DNA of 64,000 bases from Nocardioides cavernaquae (GTDB taxonomy: Bacteria; Actinomycetota; Actinomycetes; Propionibacteriales; Nocardioidaceae). The stretch is taken from contig NZ_QYRP01000002.1 in NCBI RefSeq assembly GCF_003600895.1, forward strand, positions 2,480,001 through 2,544,000, read 5' to 3'. The stretch's first letter is position 1. Each line of letters begins with the position of its first letter. The position numbers and the translations under genes were made by a program. The notes under the pieces were generated by a model, which searched no databases, was not told the DNA's origin, and saw nothing but the letters and a program-made list of their open reading frames with translations. Positions 25,798 to 33,924 of the stretch are shown here, piece by piece.

Positions 25798-27300
25798 ATG
25801 ACTGCGCCCCTCGACACAGACGACCTCGCCCTCCCTGAGTCGGCGCTGCCCGATCCCGCGCTGGGCGCCGAGTCCGAAGCTGCGACAGCCGGCCGCACGC
25901 CGCTCGTGGTCAAGCTGCTGGTCCTCGCCACGTTCGTGGTGATCCTCAACGAGACGATCATGATCAACGCGGTGCCGCGTCTGATGGCCGACTTCGGTAT
26001 CGACGAGCGCGCCGGACAGTGGATCTCCACCGTCTTCATGCTCACGATGGCGGCCGTCATCCCCGTGACTGGCTGGTTCCTGCAGCGAGTCAGCACCCGC
26101 TCTGCGTACGCCGTCGCGATGATCACCTTCAGCATCGGCACGCTGATCGGCGCCCTCGCCCCGACGTACGGCGTCCTGCTCGGTGGGCGCGTCATCCAGG
26201 CCGCGGGCACCGCGGTCATGATGCCGCTGCTGATGACCACCCTGATGACTGTTGTGGCCGAGCGTGACCGCGGCCGCGTCATGGGCAACGTGACGCTGGC
26301 GATCTCGGTCGCCCCGGCCCTGGGCCCGGCCGTGTCCGGCGTCCTGCTCTCGTTCGGCTCGTGGCGCCTGATCTTCTTCGCCGTCCTGCCGATCGCGGTC
26401 GTGGTCGGTGTGCTCGGCTTCCGCTCGATCCCCAACGTCGGAGAGCCGAAGAAGAGCCCGGTCAGCTGGATCAGCGTTGCTCTCGCCGCCCTGGGCTTCA
26501 GCAGCCTGGTCTTCGGGCTGAGCAAGTTCGGCACCGGAAGCTGGGTCTCACCGCTGGCGTTCACCCTCGTCGGCATCGCTCTCGTGGCGGCCTTCGCGGT
26601 CTACCAGCTGGTCCTGCAGCGCACCGGAGCACCGCTCCTCGACCTGCGCGCACTGACCCACCGCACGTACGCCGTCTCCCTGCTGCTCATGGCCGCTGCG
26701 TTCATGGCCTTCCTCGGCTCGATGATCCTGCTGCCGCTCTACCTGCAGAGCGAGGACGTCCGTGGCCTGAGCGCGTTGCAGACCGGCTTCATGGTGATGC
26801 CCGGCGGCCTGGCGATGGGGCTGCTCGGGCCTCAGGTCGGCAAGCTCTACGACCGCTTCGGTTCGCGCCCGCTGGTGATCCCCGGATCCATCGGCATGGT
26901 CGCGGCGCTGGCTGTCCTGAGCCGCATCCAGGTGGACACGCCGTACTGGCAGATCGTGGTCACCCACGTCGTGCTCATGGCCTGCCTGGCGGCGATCTTC
27001 ACGCCCGTGTTCACCATCGGGCTCGGTGCGCTGCCGCCGCACCTGTACTCCCACGGAAGCTCCATCCTGGGCACGCTGCAGCAGGTCGCCGGCGCGGTCG
27101 GCACGGCCCTGCTCGTCGTCATCATGAAGAACCGGTCGGCCTCGTTGGCGGAGGCCGGTGCCGACAAGGCTGAGGCCTTCGTAGGCGGTCTGCAGTGGGC
27201 GTTCGTGGCCGGTGCGGTCTTCGGCGTCGCCGTGATCGTCTGCTCGCTGTTCCTGCCGGCCCGCATCGACTCGCCGGAGGGCGCACCCGCGCACCACTGA
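25798..27300 (+). CDS. MFS multidrug exporter, DHA2 (EmrB/QacA) family
   Basis: 500 aa with about 14 membrane helices after a 36-residue acidic N terminus. Motif ILNETIMINAVPRLMADF in helix 1, motif A-like QRVSTRSAYAVAM, motif C-type ALGPAVSGVLLSFGSWRLIFF and the second-half YDRFGSRPLVIPG identify a proton-coupled DHA2 drug exporter. GAAAGG is seven bases upstream of the ATG. A longer open frame upstream is not needed and has no ribosome site. Substrate unknown; a nearby inverted repeat suggests regulation. Confidence 0.9.
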   Translation: MTAPLDTDDLALPESALPDPALGAESEAATAGRTPLVVKLLVLATFVVILNETIMINAVPRLMADFGIDERAGQWISTVFMLTMAAVIPVTGWFLQRVSTRSAYAVAMITFSIGTLIGALAPTYGVLLGGRVIQAAGTAVMMPLLMTTLMTVVAERDRGRVMGNVTLAISVAPALGPAVSGVLLSFGSWRLIFFAVLPIAVVVGVLGFRSIPNVGEPKKSPVSWISVALAALGFSSLVFGLSKFGTGSWVSPLAFTLVGIALVAAFAVYQLVLQRTGAPLLDLRALTHRTYAVSLLLMAAAFMAFLGSMILLPLYLQSEDVRGLSALQTGFMVMPGGLAMGLLGPQVGKLYDRFGSRPLVIPGSIGMVAALAVLSRIQVDTPYWQIVVTHVVLMACLAAIFTPVFTIGLGALPPHLYSHGSSILGTLQQVAGAVGTALLVVIMKNRSASLAEAGADKAEAFVGGLQWAFVAGAVFGVAVIVCSLFLPARIDSPEGAPAHH

Positions 27301-27381
27301 TCGCAGTCTGATCCGCAAGAAGGCGTCCGCGCTGGTCGGGACTGTCGGTGGCGGGGCATAGAGTCACGGAGTGATCCGACG

Positions 27382-27645
27382 ATGAGCAAGATGGACAACC
27401 TGCGCGCGATGCGCGAAGCCCGCTTCGAGGCAGCCCAGAAGGCGGCCAAGCCCGCAGCGCCGCGAAAGGCCCCGGTCGCCCCGGTGGCGCCGGCTGCGGC
27501 AAAGGACGCCGCCGTGACTGATGCTCCCGAGCCGGCTGACGCTGCGGAGCCGACTGAGGCCGGCAACTGTGGGCACCAGTCCATGAACGGTCGCCGCTGC
27601 ACGCGCGAGGCCGGGCATGCAGCGAAGAGCCACCGCTACTCCTGA
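27382..27645 (+). CDS. Small protein with C-terminal Cys/His motif
   Basis: 87 aa. The N-terminal 60 residues are low-complexity, Ala/Pro/Lys-rich and probably disordered. The last 25 carry a CGHxSMNGRRCTREAGH..SHRY motif with Cys63, His65, Cys73, His79 and His84, arranged like a small metal site. I know similar tails from other actinobacterial hypotheticals but no function. TAGAGT lies 17 bases upstream of the ATG as a possible -10. Confidence 0.7.
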   Translation: MSKMDNLRAMREARFEAAQKAAKPAAPRKAPVAPVAPAAAKDAAVTDAPEPADAAEPTEAGNCGHQSMNGRRCTREAGHAAKSHRYS

Positions 27646-27674
27646 CTGTCGGTCCTCGGCGCTAGCGTGGCGGG

Positions 27675-28253
27675 ATGAGCATCGAGGTGCTGCCCGCCAC
27701 TGCTGACCGGTTCGACGACGTGGCGACGATGCTGGGTCCGAAGAACCCGACGTCGTCGGTCTGCTGGTGCCTGAGCCACCGCATTGACGCGAAGCGCAAC
27801 CGGTCGATGGCCGGACCCGAGCGAGGCGAGTTCGTCCGCGACCTCTGCGGCCGTGACGTGTCTCCGGGTGTCCTCGCCTATGCGGACGGGGAAGTAGTCG
27901 GCTGGGCCGCTGTCGCGCCACGCTCGGAGCTGCCGTTCGCGCGCTCACGCAAGATCCCGCACGTCGACGACCTTCCGGTCTGGTCGATCTGGTGCATCCG
28001 GGTCCGCCCGGGACATCGCGGTCAGGGGATCTCGCATGCCCTGCTGGAAGGCGCGGTTTCCTATGCGCGATCCCATGGCGCTCCGGTGGTCGAGGGCTAT
28101 CCGACCGACAACGCGGGGGAGAAGGTCGACCTGACCATGGCCTACGTCGGCACCCGGCGACTCTTCGAGGCTGCCGGGTTCACCAAGGCGGCGGACACCG
28201 ACGCGGTCTCCGGCGGCTTTCCCCGCGTGATCATGCGCCTCGACCTGCGCTGA
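27675..28253 (+). CDS. GNAT-family N-acetyltransferase
   Basis: 192 aa. The acetyl-CoA loop is recognisable as CIRVRPGHRGQGISHALLEGAVSYAR (R/Q-x-x-G-x-G/A), with preceding strands VGWAAVAPRS and following YPTDNAG. The N-terminal part has CWCLSHRID, typical of a large uncharacterised actinobacterial GNAT subgroup. Substrate unknown. TAGCGT six bases before the ATG suggests a leaderless message. Confidence 0.85.
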   Translation: MSIEVLPATADRFDDVATMLGPKNPTSSVCWCLSHRIDAKRNRSMAGPERGEFVRDLCGRDVSPGVLAYADGEVVGWAAVAPRSELPFARSRKIPHVDDLPVWSIWCIRVRPGHRGQGISHALLEGAVSYARSHGAPVVEGYPTDNAGEKVDLTMAYVGTRRLFEAAGFTKAADTDAVSGGFPRVIMRLDLR

Positions 28254-28264
28254 ACCTGGGCGGC

Positions 28265-29407
28265 TCAGACCTCCGCGAGGAACGCGTCGAGGTGCTTCCA
28301 GGCCCGGTCGCGAGCATCGACGCCGGCGACGAGGCCGAGGTGCGAGAGGCCGTCAGCCGCGGCGTACCGGGCGCCGGGGACCGAGCGGGTGCCGGCCTCG
28401 ACCGCAGGGCCGTTGGCGATCGCGTCGGTGCGGCTGCCGACGAACAGGACGCGGGTGCGGATCGCGGAGAGGCGTACGGCGCGGGAGCGGGTCAGGTTGA
28501 TGACGCCGCTGAAGAGCTCGTTCTTGGTGACCAGCCGGGTGTGCAGCTGGTTGTAGAAGCGGCCCGGGTAGCCCGGCATGCTGGCGATGAACTGGTCGAT
28601 CGCCTCCGTGCGGGCGAGCACCTCGGTGTCGAGGATGTTGCGCGCGAGGAACCACGGCTTCGTGATCTCGCGAACCGGTGCCATCGCCCGGAAGCTGGCT
28701 CGGGTGAGGTGGCGCGGCACGCCGCCCATGAGCGCGGTGCCAGCGGTCATCAGGGTGCTGCCGAGCACGCGGTCGGCGTAGCGCAGCAGCTGCACTGCGG
28801 GGATGAGGCGGTAGTCGATCGGCGTGCCGAAGGCGGTGATCGAGGCGATCGGCAGCGTCGGGTGGGCCGCTGCGGTGAGCAGGCTGACCGTGCCACCGAG
28901 TGACCACGCGACGACGTCCACCGGCGCTCCGTCGTGCAGCGCGGAGACGCGCGCGATCGCGGTCGGGAGGATGTCGTCGATCCAGTCCTCGAAGCCCATG
29001 TTGCGGTCAGCGAAGGTGATGTCGCCGTAGTCGACCACGTAGGTCTCGTGGCCCTGCTCGAGCAGGTGCTCGGCGAGGCTCTGGCCCGGACGCAGGTCGT
29101 AGCAGTTGGTGGCGACGGCCAGTGGCGGGACCAGGAGCACCGGCCGGGCCGTGGTGGCCGGGGTGCTGCGCAGGTAGCGGCGCAGCTGGCGGTGCGGCTC
29201 GTCGTGCAGGACCTCCGCGGGGAGGCCGTCGTACTTCTCGATGCCCTCGCCGAACGGCGAGATGGCCCATGCGTTGCGCGCGGCCGCGGCAATCGTGGTC
29301 AGCCGGCTCGGCGCCGCGGAAACGGGGACGAGAGCAGCGCTGGAGGCGCCCGAGGGAACGACGTCTGTCGTCGCGGCAACCTCGGTGGGCGTCGTCATGG
29401 AAGGCAT
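28265..29407 (-). CDS. Alpha/beta hydrolase, PhaC-like
   Basis: About 380 aa resembling the catalytic domain of polyhydroxyalkanoate synthases: RPVLLVPPLAVATNCYDLRPGQSLAEHLLEQGHETYVVDYGD and FEDWIDDILPTAI are PhaC-type. The nucleophile elbow, however, is AWSLGGT with Ser instead of the Cys of true synthases. Asp in VGSRTDAIA and His in GLSHLGLV complete the triad. A lipase/esterase or depolymerase-like role is likelier than polymerisation. ATG 29407 is preceded by GAGGA; ATG 29398 and TTG 29437 are alternatives. Sits beside the TetR/desaturase lipid locus. Confidence 0.8.
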   Translation of the reverse strand: MPSMTTPTEVAATTDVVPSGASSAALVPVSAAPSRLTTIAAAARNAWAISPFGEGIEKYDGLPAEVLHDEPHRQLRRYLRSTPATTARPVLLVPPLAVATNCYDLRPGQSLAEHLLEQGHETYVVDYGDITFADRNMGFEDWIDDILPTAIARVSALHDGAPVDVVAWSLGGTVSLLTAAAHPTLPIASITAFGTPIDYRLIPAVQLLRYADRVLGSTLMTAGTALMGGVPRHLTRASFRAMAPVREITKPWFLARNILDTEVLARTEAIDQFIASMPGYPGRFYNQLHTRLVTKNELFSGVINLTRSRAVRLSAIRTRVLFVGSRTDAIANGPAVEAGTRSVPGARYAAADGLSHLGLVAGVDARDRAWKHLDAFLAEV

Positions 29408-29465
29408 GGTCCTCAGGGTGGGGTCGGTTTCGGGCAAAGTCCATCAAAGGTGATGGGAATGACGC

Positions 29466-30116
29466 TCAGCGGGAGGAGTCCCAGCGCAGCGCGCCGATCA
29501 GCACCATGTGGAGCTGGCGACGGGCCCTCGCCGCGATCTGGCGCACCTCGTCGGTGCGTCCGCCTGCGCGGGCGAGCTCCTCGGCCTGCGCGAGCATCGC
29601 GTTGACGATCAGGTCCGCCAGGACGAGCAGGTCCTCCGATGACCAGCGGGTCACGCCGGGCACCCGGCCGATGTCAGCGGCCAGCTCGCTCTCGACGAGC
29701 TGGAGCTGGTGACGGACCGCGTCGCGGATGACCGTCGGGCCGGCGATGCGCTCGCGCGAGATGAAGCGCAGGTGCCGGTCGCTGTGGCGCGCGTGTGTCA
29801 CGAGGGCCTCGAGCGACCTGTCGACGACGGCCAGGAAGAGCTCCCGGTCATCGGCGATCGGACCGCGGACCTCACGCGCGTCGCGCAGCATCGCGCGGAG
29901 CGCGTCGAAGGACTCCTCGACCAGGGTCAGGCCCAGCTCCTCGATGCCGGCGAAGTGCCGGTAGAAGGCGGTCGGCACGATGCCGATCTCCTTGGCGATC
30001 TGGCGCAGTGAGATCGCGGCCAGTCCGCCCTCCTCGGCGAGCGAGAGCGCCGCATCGAGGATCGCACGACGGGTGCGCTCCTTCTGCTCGGTGCGGGACA
30101 CCCCTGGGCTCGACAT
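29466..30116 (-). CDS. TetR-family repressor of the desaturase operon
   Basis: 216 aa. N-terminal helix-turn-helix (RTRRAILDAALSLAEEGGLAAISLRQIAKEIGIVPTAFYRHFAGIEELG) and a ligand-binding C-terminal domain with RERIAGPTVIRDAVRHQLQLVESEL. Divergent from the ferredoxin reductase-desaturase genes. The intergenic region holds three related palindromes; one overlaps its own promoter (TACACT seven bases before the ATG), so autorepression is expected. By analogy with DesT/FasR-like regulators the ligand may be an acyl-CoA (inference). Confidence 0.88.
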   Translation of the reverse strand: MSSPGVSRTEQKERTRRAILDAALSLAEEGGLAAISLRQIAKEIGIVPTAFYRHFAGIEELGLTLVEESFDALRAMLRDAREVRGPIADDRELFLAVVDRSLEALVTHARHSDRHLRFISRERIAGPTVIRDAVRHQLQLVESELAADIGRVPGVTRWSSEDLLVLADLIVNAMLAQAEELARAGGRTDEVRQIAARARRQLHMVLIGALRWDSSR

Positions 30117-30123
30117 GGCACCC

Positions 30124-30152
30124 AGTGTACCCAGAGTGAACACTTGTTCACT
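30124..30152 (-). promoter_or_regulatory. tetR promoter with operator O1
   Basis: TACACT (-10 on the minus strand, 30129-30124) lies seven bases before the tetR ATG. Immediately upstream is AGTGAACACTTGTTCACT (30135-30152), a perfect 8-bp inverted repeat with a 2-base centre covering the spacer and -35 region: the geometry of an autorepressing TetR operator. Confidence 0.7.
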
Positions 30153-30180
30153 GAAGTGGTCAGGGTCACGGCGGATCCGG

Positions 30181-30250
30181 TTGACCGGCCCTCACGCGGC
30201 CGGTCATAGTTTCAGTGCACGATCGTTCACCGAGAGAACGGCCGTTCACC
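30181..30250 (+). promoter_or_regulatory. Desaturase-operon promoter with operators O2 and O3
   Basis: TTGACC (-35, 30181-30186), 18-base spacer and CATAGT (-10, 30205-30210). O2 at 30214-30231 (AGTGCACGATCGTTCACC) matches O1 at 13 of 18 positions, and O3 at 30233-30250 (AGAGAACGGCCGTTCACC) at 12 of 18; they sit 19 bp apart, on and just downstream of the predicted transcription start, ideal for repression. Confidence 0.65.
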
Positions 30251-30268
30251 GAATCGAAAGGAGGGGCA

Positions 30269-31342
30269 ATGAGCCTCGCAACGACCATCCTCCGGTCCCG
30301 AGCCGTCTCTGCCCTGACCTCCCCGCACGGCGTCGACCGCTACCTCGAGCTGGTGAACCCCATGTGGGCCGCCAACGAGGTCCGCGCCCGCCTGGTGGAC
30401 ATCGACCTTGAGGTCGACGTCCCGGGTGCCGCCCGCGTCGCCACGCTCACGTTCCAGCCCACCAGCACCTGGCGCGGCCACCGCGCCGGTCAGTACGTCC
30501 AGCTGGGCGTCGAGCTGCCGGGTGGTCGCCGCACCACGCGCTGCTTCACCGTCTCGAGCCCCGACTCCAAGCCGGGCGACCGGTTCACGGTCACCATGCG
30601 GGCCAACCCCGACGGCCAGGTCTCCCAGCACCTGGTCGAGCACGCCAAGCGGGGCACGATCGTCCACCTCTCGCAGGCCGAGGGCGACTTCGTCCTGCCG
30701 GACCACGTGCCCGACCACATCCTCTTCATCACCGGTGGCTCCGGCATCACCCCCGCCATGTCGATGCTGCGCAGCCTGCAGCGCCGCACGCACCGCGGCC
30801 GGATCACCTTCCTGCACTACGCCCAGTCCGAGGACCACCAGATCTTCAAGGACGAGCTCGCCGAGATCTCCCAGCAGGGCTACGGCATCGACCTGCACCT
30901 GGTCTACCCCGAGGCCGGCGGTCGCAACTTCTCCCCGATGGAGCTGGAGCGCATCGTTCCCGGCTTCCGCGACGTGGACACCTGGCTCTGTGGCCCGGCC
31001 GGTCTCGTCAACGCCGTCACCCCGGCGTACGAGGGCTCGGACAAGCTCCGGGTCGAGTACTTCAAGCCGCCGACGTTCAGCGGAGTTGCCGGTGGCGAGG
31101 TCAGCTTCGCGAAGTCCGGCGTCGCTGCCGAGAACTCTGGCGACAACATCCTCGAGCAGGCCGAGGCCGCGGGTCTGGCCCCTGCCTTCGGCTGCCGCAT
31201 GGGCATCTGCTTCGGCTGTGTCGCGATCAAGAAGGAGGGCACCGTCCGCAACGTGCTGACCGGTGAGACCTCCTCCCTCCCCGACGAACAAATCCGCATC
31301 TGTGTGAGCACGCCTGAGGGCGACTGCTCCGTGGAACTCTGA
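30269..31342 (+). CDS. Ferredoxin-NADP reductase-like electron donor with [2Fe-2S] domain
   Basis: 357 aa. FAD domain (RAGQYVQLGVELPGGRRTTRCFTVSS), NAD(P) domain (FITGGSGITPAMSMLRSL, CGPAGLV) and a C-terminal plant-type ferredoxin domain with Cys309, Cys314, Cys317 and Cys345 (C-x4-C-x2-C-x27-C). It shuttles electrons from NAD(P)H to the acyl desaturase encoded next, as the homologous pair Rv3230c-DesA3 does in mycobacteria. AAGGAGG precedes the ATG by four bases. Likely repressed by the divergent TetR protein. Confidence 0.92.
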   Translation: MSLATTILRSRAVSALTSPHGVDRYLELVNPMWAANEVRARLVDIDLEVDVPGAARVATLTFQPTSTWRGHRAGQYVQLGVELPGGRRTTRCFTVSSPDSKPGDRFTVTMRANPDGQVSQHLVEHAKRGTIVHLSQAEGDFVLPDHVPDHILFITGGSGITPAMSMLRSLQRRTHRGRITFLHYAQSEDHQIFKDELAEISQQGYGIDLHLVYPEAGGRNFSPMELERIVPGFRDVDTWLCGPAGLVNAVTPAYEGSDKLRVEYFKPPTFSGVAGGEVSFAKSGVAAENSGDNILEQAEAAGLAPAFGCRMGICFGCVAIKKEGTVRNVLTGETSSLPDEQIRICVSTPEGDCSVEL

Positions 31343-31353
31343 AAGGAACTGAC

Positions 31354-32520
31354 ATGACTGTCACCCTGGACGCACCCGAGACGACTCCGGTCAAGCCCGC
31401 CAAGGGCCACAACGCCAGCAAGATCCCGCTCACGCCCGAGCAGCTCGACGCCTTCGGTGCCGAGATGGACGCGATCCGCCAGCGGACCGTCGCCAAGCTC
31501 GGCGACGAGGACGCGGCGTACATCCGCAAGATCGTGAAGTGGCAGCGCGGCCTCGAGGTCGCGGGCCGTGTGGGCTTCTACGTCCCGCCGCTGTGGCCCG
31601 CCGCCGTCGCCTCGCTCGGCGTCTCCAAGATCCTCGACAACATGGAGATCGGGCACAACGTCATGCACGGCCAGTACGACTGGATGGGCGACCCCGGTCT
31701 GAACTCCCGCGTCTTCGACTGGGACACGATGGCCCCGGCCGAGAACTGGAAGCACGGCCACAACTACGTGCACCACACGTACACCAACATCGTGGGCAAG
31801 GACCGCGACGTGGGCTACGGCATCCTGCGCATGGACCCGGACCAGAAGTGGCACCCGTACTACCTCGGCAACACGATCTACGCGTTCCTGCTGATGGTCT
31901 TCTTCGAGTGGGGCGTCATGGCGCACGACCTGGAGGCCGAAGAGGTCTTCGCCGGTCGTCGCAGCATGTTCCGCGGCGAGAACGCCCCGGTCTGGCGCAA
32001 GATCCGCAAGAAGGTCAGCAAGCAGGTCCTCAAGGACTACGTCGTGTTCCCGCTGCTGACCGGCCCGTTCTTCCTGACCACGCTGGCCGGCAACGCGATC
32101 GCCAACCTGATCCGCAACGTCTGGACCTTCAGCATCATCTTCTGCGGCCACTTCCCGGCCGGCGTCGCGTCGTTCTCCATCGAGGAGTGCGAGGACGAGT
32201 CCCGCGGCCACTGGTACTACCGCCAGCTGCTCGGCTCGGCCAACATCACCGGCGGCAAGCTCTTCCACGTGATGAGCGGCAACCTGTCGCACCAGATCGA
32301 GCACCACCTGTTCCCGGACGTCCCGGCCCGCCGGTACCCGGAGATGGCAGTCGAGGTCCGCGAGGTCTGCAACCGCTACGGCCTGCAGTACAACCAGGGC
32401 TCGCTCTTCAAGCAGCTGGCCACGGTCTACGGCAAGATCTTCCGCCTCAGCTTCCCGAACCGCACCAAGAAGGCCGACGTCGCCGCCACCTCGGTGGCAC
32501 AGCAGGCGGTGGCGGCATGA
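31354..32520 (+). CDS. Membrane acyl-CoA/fatty acid desaturase (DesA3-like)
   Basis: 388 aa. Three histidine boxes bind the di-iron centre: HNVMH at 101-105, HGHNYVHH at 134-141 and HQIEHH at 313-318. Hydrophobic segments (PLWPAAVASLGVS, YAFLLMVFFEWGVMAH, LLTGPFFLTTLAGNAIANLI) anchor it in the membrane. It most likely introduces a delta-9 double bond into C16/C18 acyl chains, adjusting membrane fluidity, using electrons from the upstream reductase. Eleven bases after that gene, and its stop overlaps the start of the cyclic-nucleotide-binding protein. Confidence 0.93.
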   Translation: MTVTLDAPETTPVKPAKGHNASKIPLTPEQLDAFGAEMDAIRQRTVAKLGDEDAAYIRKIVKWQRGLEVAGRVGFYVPPLWPAAVASLGVSKILDNMEIGHNVMHGQYDWMGDPGLNSRVFDWDTMAPAENWKHGHNYVHHTYTNIVGKDRDVGYGILRMDPDQKWHPYYLGNTIYAFLLMVFFEWGVMAHDLEAEEVFAGRRSMFRGENAPVWRKIRKKVSKQVLKDYVVFPLLTGPFFLTTLAGNAIANLIRNVWTFSIIFCGHFPAGVASFSIEECEDESRGHWYYRQLLGSANITGGKLFHVMSGNLSHQIEHHLFPDVPARRYPEMAVEVREVCNRYGLQYNQGSLFKQLATVYGKIFRLSFPNRTKKADVAATSVAQQAVAA

Positions 32521-32912
32521 GCCCGGACCAGGTGGTCCAGAGCCTCGCTCGCCTGAACACGTTCTGCGACGCCAGCGAGACCGAGCTACGCACGATCGCC
32601 GAGGCCGGAAGCATCGTGACGGTGCCGCAGGGCTGGTCGCTGATCTGGGAGAAGACGGGCGCCGACAAGGCCTACGTCGTCCTCGCCGGGGACCTCGACG
32701 TACGCCGTGGCAAGGAGGTCGTCGGGCACCTCACCGCTGGCGACGTCGTCGGTGAGGTCGCGATCGTCCGCCGCCGCCTGCGCACCGCAACGGTCGTCGC
32801 CGCCACGCCCCTCGAGGTCCTGCACTTCACCCGCGAGGCCGTCGAGCGCCTGTACGCCGAGGTGCCTGCCTTCCGCGCCAGCCTCGACCGTGCCGTCATC
32901 GAGCACGCCTGA
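32517..32912 (+). CDS. Stand-alone cyclic nucleotide-binding domain protein
   Basis: 131 aa, essentially one Crp-like beta-roll (about 12-120) with no DNA-binding or enzymatic domain. The phosphate-binding cassette GDVVGEVAIVRRRLRTATV keeps the key Glu80 and Arg89-Thr90-Ala91, so cAMP or cGMP binding is plausible. The ATG overlaps the desaturase stop (ATGA), implying stoichiometric co-production. It may regulate the desaturase or its reductase post-translationally; this is inference, no such complex is known to me. Confidence 0.85.
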   Translation: MSPDQVVQSLARLNTFCDASETELRTIAEAGSIVTVPQGWSLIWEKTGADKAYVVLAGDLDVRRGKEVVGHLTAGDVVGEVAIVRRRLRTATVVAATPLEVLHFTREAVERLYAEVPAFRASLDRAVIEHA

Positions 32913-32974
32913 GCCCGTGGCTTGAGACTGGCCTCACGTTGCCCGATCACTCTCAGGACAGGACACTGGATTCC

Positions 32975-33202
32975 ATGACCGAGAAGTTGAGCAAGTCCGA
33001 GATCCGCAAGGACCAGATCCAGGACTCGGTGGAGGCCGCCACCCATGCTGTCGGCCAGGTCTCCAACGTGGTGATCGGCGCCGTCGGCGACGTGGTCAAG
33101 GCCGTTGGCGGTTTCGCCACCGACCTCTTCGAGATCCGCGAGGCTGCGAAGAACGCCCGCAAGGACCAAGGCGTGGAGGATGGCTCGGACGACGAGGACT
33201 GA
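32975..33202 (+). CDS. Small helical protein, unknown
   Basis: 75 aa. A charged N terminus (MTEKLSKSEIRKDQIQDSVEAA) leads into an amphipathic glycine/valine-rich segment (VGQVSNVVIGAVGDVVKAVGGFATDLFEI) and an acidic tail (GVEDGSDDED). No family recognised. It lies 62 bases after the cNMP-binding protein and before a clear terminator, so it closes the desaturase transcription unit. ATG chosen over an upstream TTG because the intervening residues look like leader. Confidence 0.65.
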   Translation: MTEKLSKSEIRKDQIQDSVEAATHAVGQVSNVVIGAVGDVVKAVGGFATDLFEIREAAKNARKDQGVEDGSDDED

Positions 33203-33224
33203 CCTCCGCCAGCCCCACCAGCAG

Positions 33225-33256
33225 AAATCACCCCCGACGCGAGTCGGGGGTGATTT
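33225..33256 (+). terminator. Rho-independent terminator of the desaturase unit
   Basis: AAATCACCCCCGAC and GTCGGGGGTGATTT form a 14-bp perfect stem with a GCGA loop; the downstream arm ends in TTTTCGTT. The clearest intrinsic terminator in the window. Confidence 0.9.
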
Positions 33257-33293
33257 TCGTTGGTGGCGGCGTTCTCGGCGCTACGTTGAGCCC

Positions 33294-33740
33294 ATGGCGC
33301 GCAAGAGCAAGGGTGTCGCCCGCCGCATGATCGGAGCCGCGATCAGCGCCGGGCTCCAGGGCGACGAGGTCGGTGGCAGCACGCTGCGCGACGTGCGGCT
33401 CTGGGTGGATGTCGCCCGCAACCAGGTGTTGGGGGAGTTCCTCGAGCTGGAGGCGCGACCGGCAGGCCTGCGCTGCGACGTCGTGGTGACCGGCGAGCTG
33501 GTCGTGCCGCGCCGGGTCCGTCAACCGCGCGCCGTGCACCTCAGGCCGCTGGCGGTCGAGCTTGCTCCGCTGCGCAAGGTGACGTTGCAGCTCGAGGTGC
33601 CCGAGGCCGGACGCAAGGCGGCCGGTCGGGCGCTCGGCAGGGGAGAGGCAGTCACCGCAACGGTGACGTTGAAGGCGACCGACGCGCGCGGGCACGCCGC
33701 GAGTGTCGAACGCACGATCCTGCTCAGCCTCGCGCAGTAG
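33294..33740 (+). CDS. Hypothetical protein, beta-rich
   Basis: 148 aa with a basic N terminus (MARKSKGVARRMIGAAISAG) and alternating hydrophobic strands (VRLWVDVARNQVLGEFLELEARPAG, KVTLQLEVPEAG, VTATVTLKATDARGHAASVERTILLSL), consistent with an Ig-like or jelly-roll fold. No family recognised and no signal peptide. TACGTT lies six bases before the ATG, with TTGGTG 16 bases further up: a leaderless promoter. Ends three bases from the converging 58-residue gene. Confidence 0.65.
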   Translation: MARKSKGVARRMIGAAISAGLQGDEVGGSTLRDVRLWVDVARNQVLGEFLELEARPAGLRCDVVVTGELVVPRRVRQPRAVHLRPLAVELAPLRKVTLQLEVPEAGRKAAGRALGRGEAVTATVTLKATDARGHAASVERTILLSLAQ

Positions 33741-33743
33741 CGG

Positions 33744-33920
33744 TCAGTCGTCGGGATCGTCGAGACGCGCCAGCCAGGTGGCGAAGCGCTCTATCGGGAT
33801 CTCGAACTCGGGGAACGTGTCCACGAACTCCTGCATGCGGTCAGCGACCCACGCAAGGGTGACTTCCTCGTCACCCCTGCGCTTCTCGAGCTCTTCGAGC
33901 CCGCGATCGGTGAAGTACAT
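33744..33920 (-). CDS. 58-residue DUF6104-like protein linked to kgd
   Basis: 58 aa, acidic, helical: MYFTDRGLEELEKRRGDEEV, then TLAWVADRMQEFVDTFPEFE, then IPIERFATWLARLDDPDD. Small proteins of this type follow kgd/sucA in many actinobacteria; I recall the family as DUF6104. Its ATG lies four bases after the kgd stop with no good ribosome site, so translation is probably coupled to Kgd. A role in binding or regulating the 2-oxoglutarate complex is an inference from this linkage. Confidence 0.78.
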   Translation of the reverse strand: MYFTDRGLEELEKRRGDEEVTLAWVADRMQEFVDTFPEFEIPIERFATWLARLDDPDD

Positions 33921-33924
33921 GCCG

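Noticed and set aside
25623..26576. Upstream extension of the DUF309 gene
   Set aside because: The frame stays open antisense to the exporter but reads Thr/Arg/Ser-rich noise; DUF309 proteins are about 140 residues.
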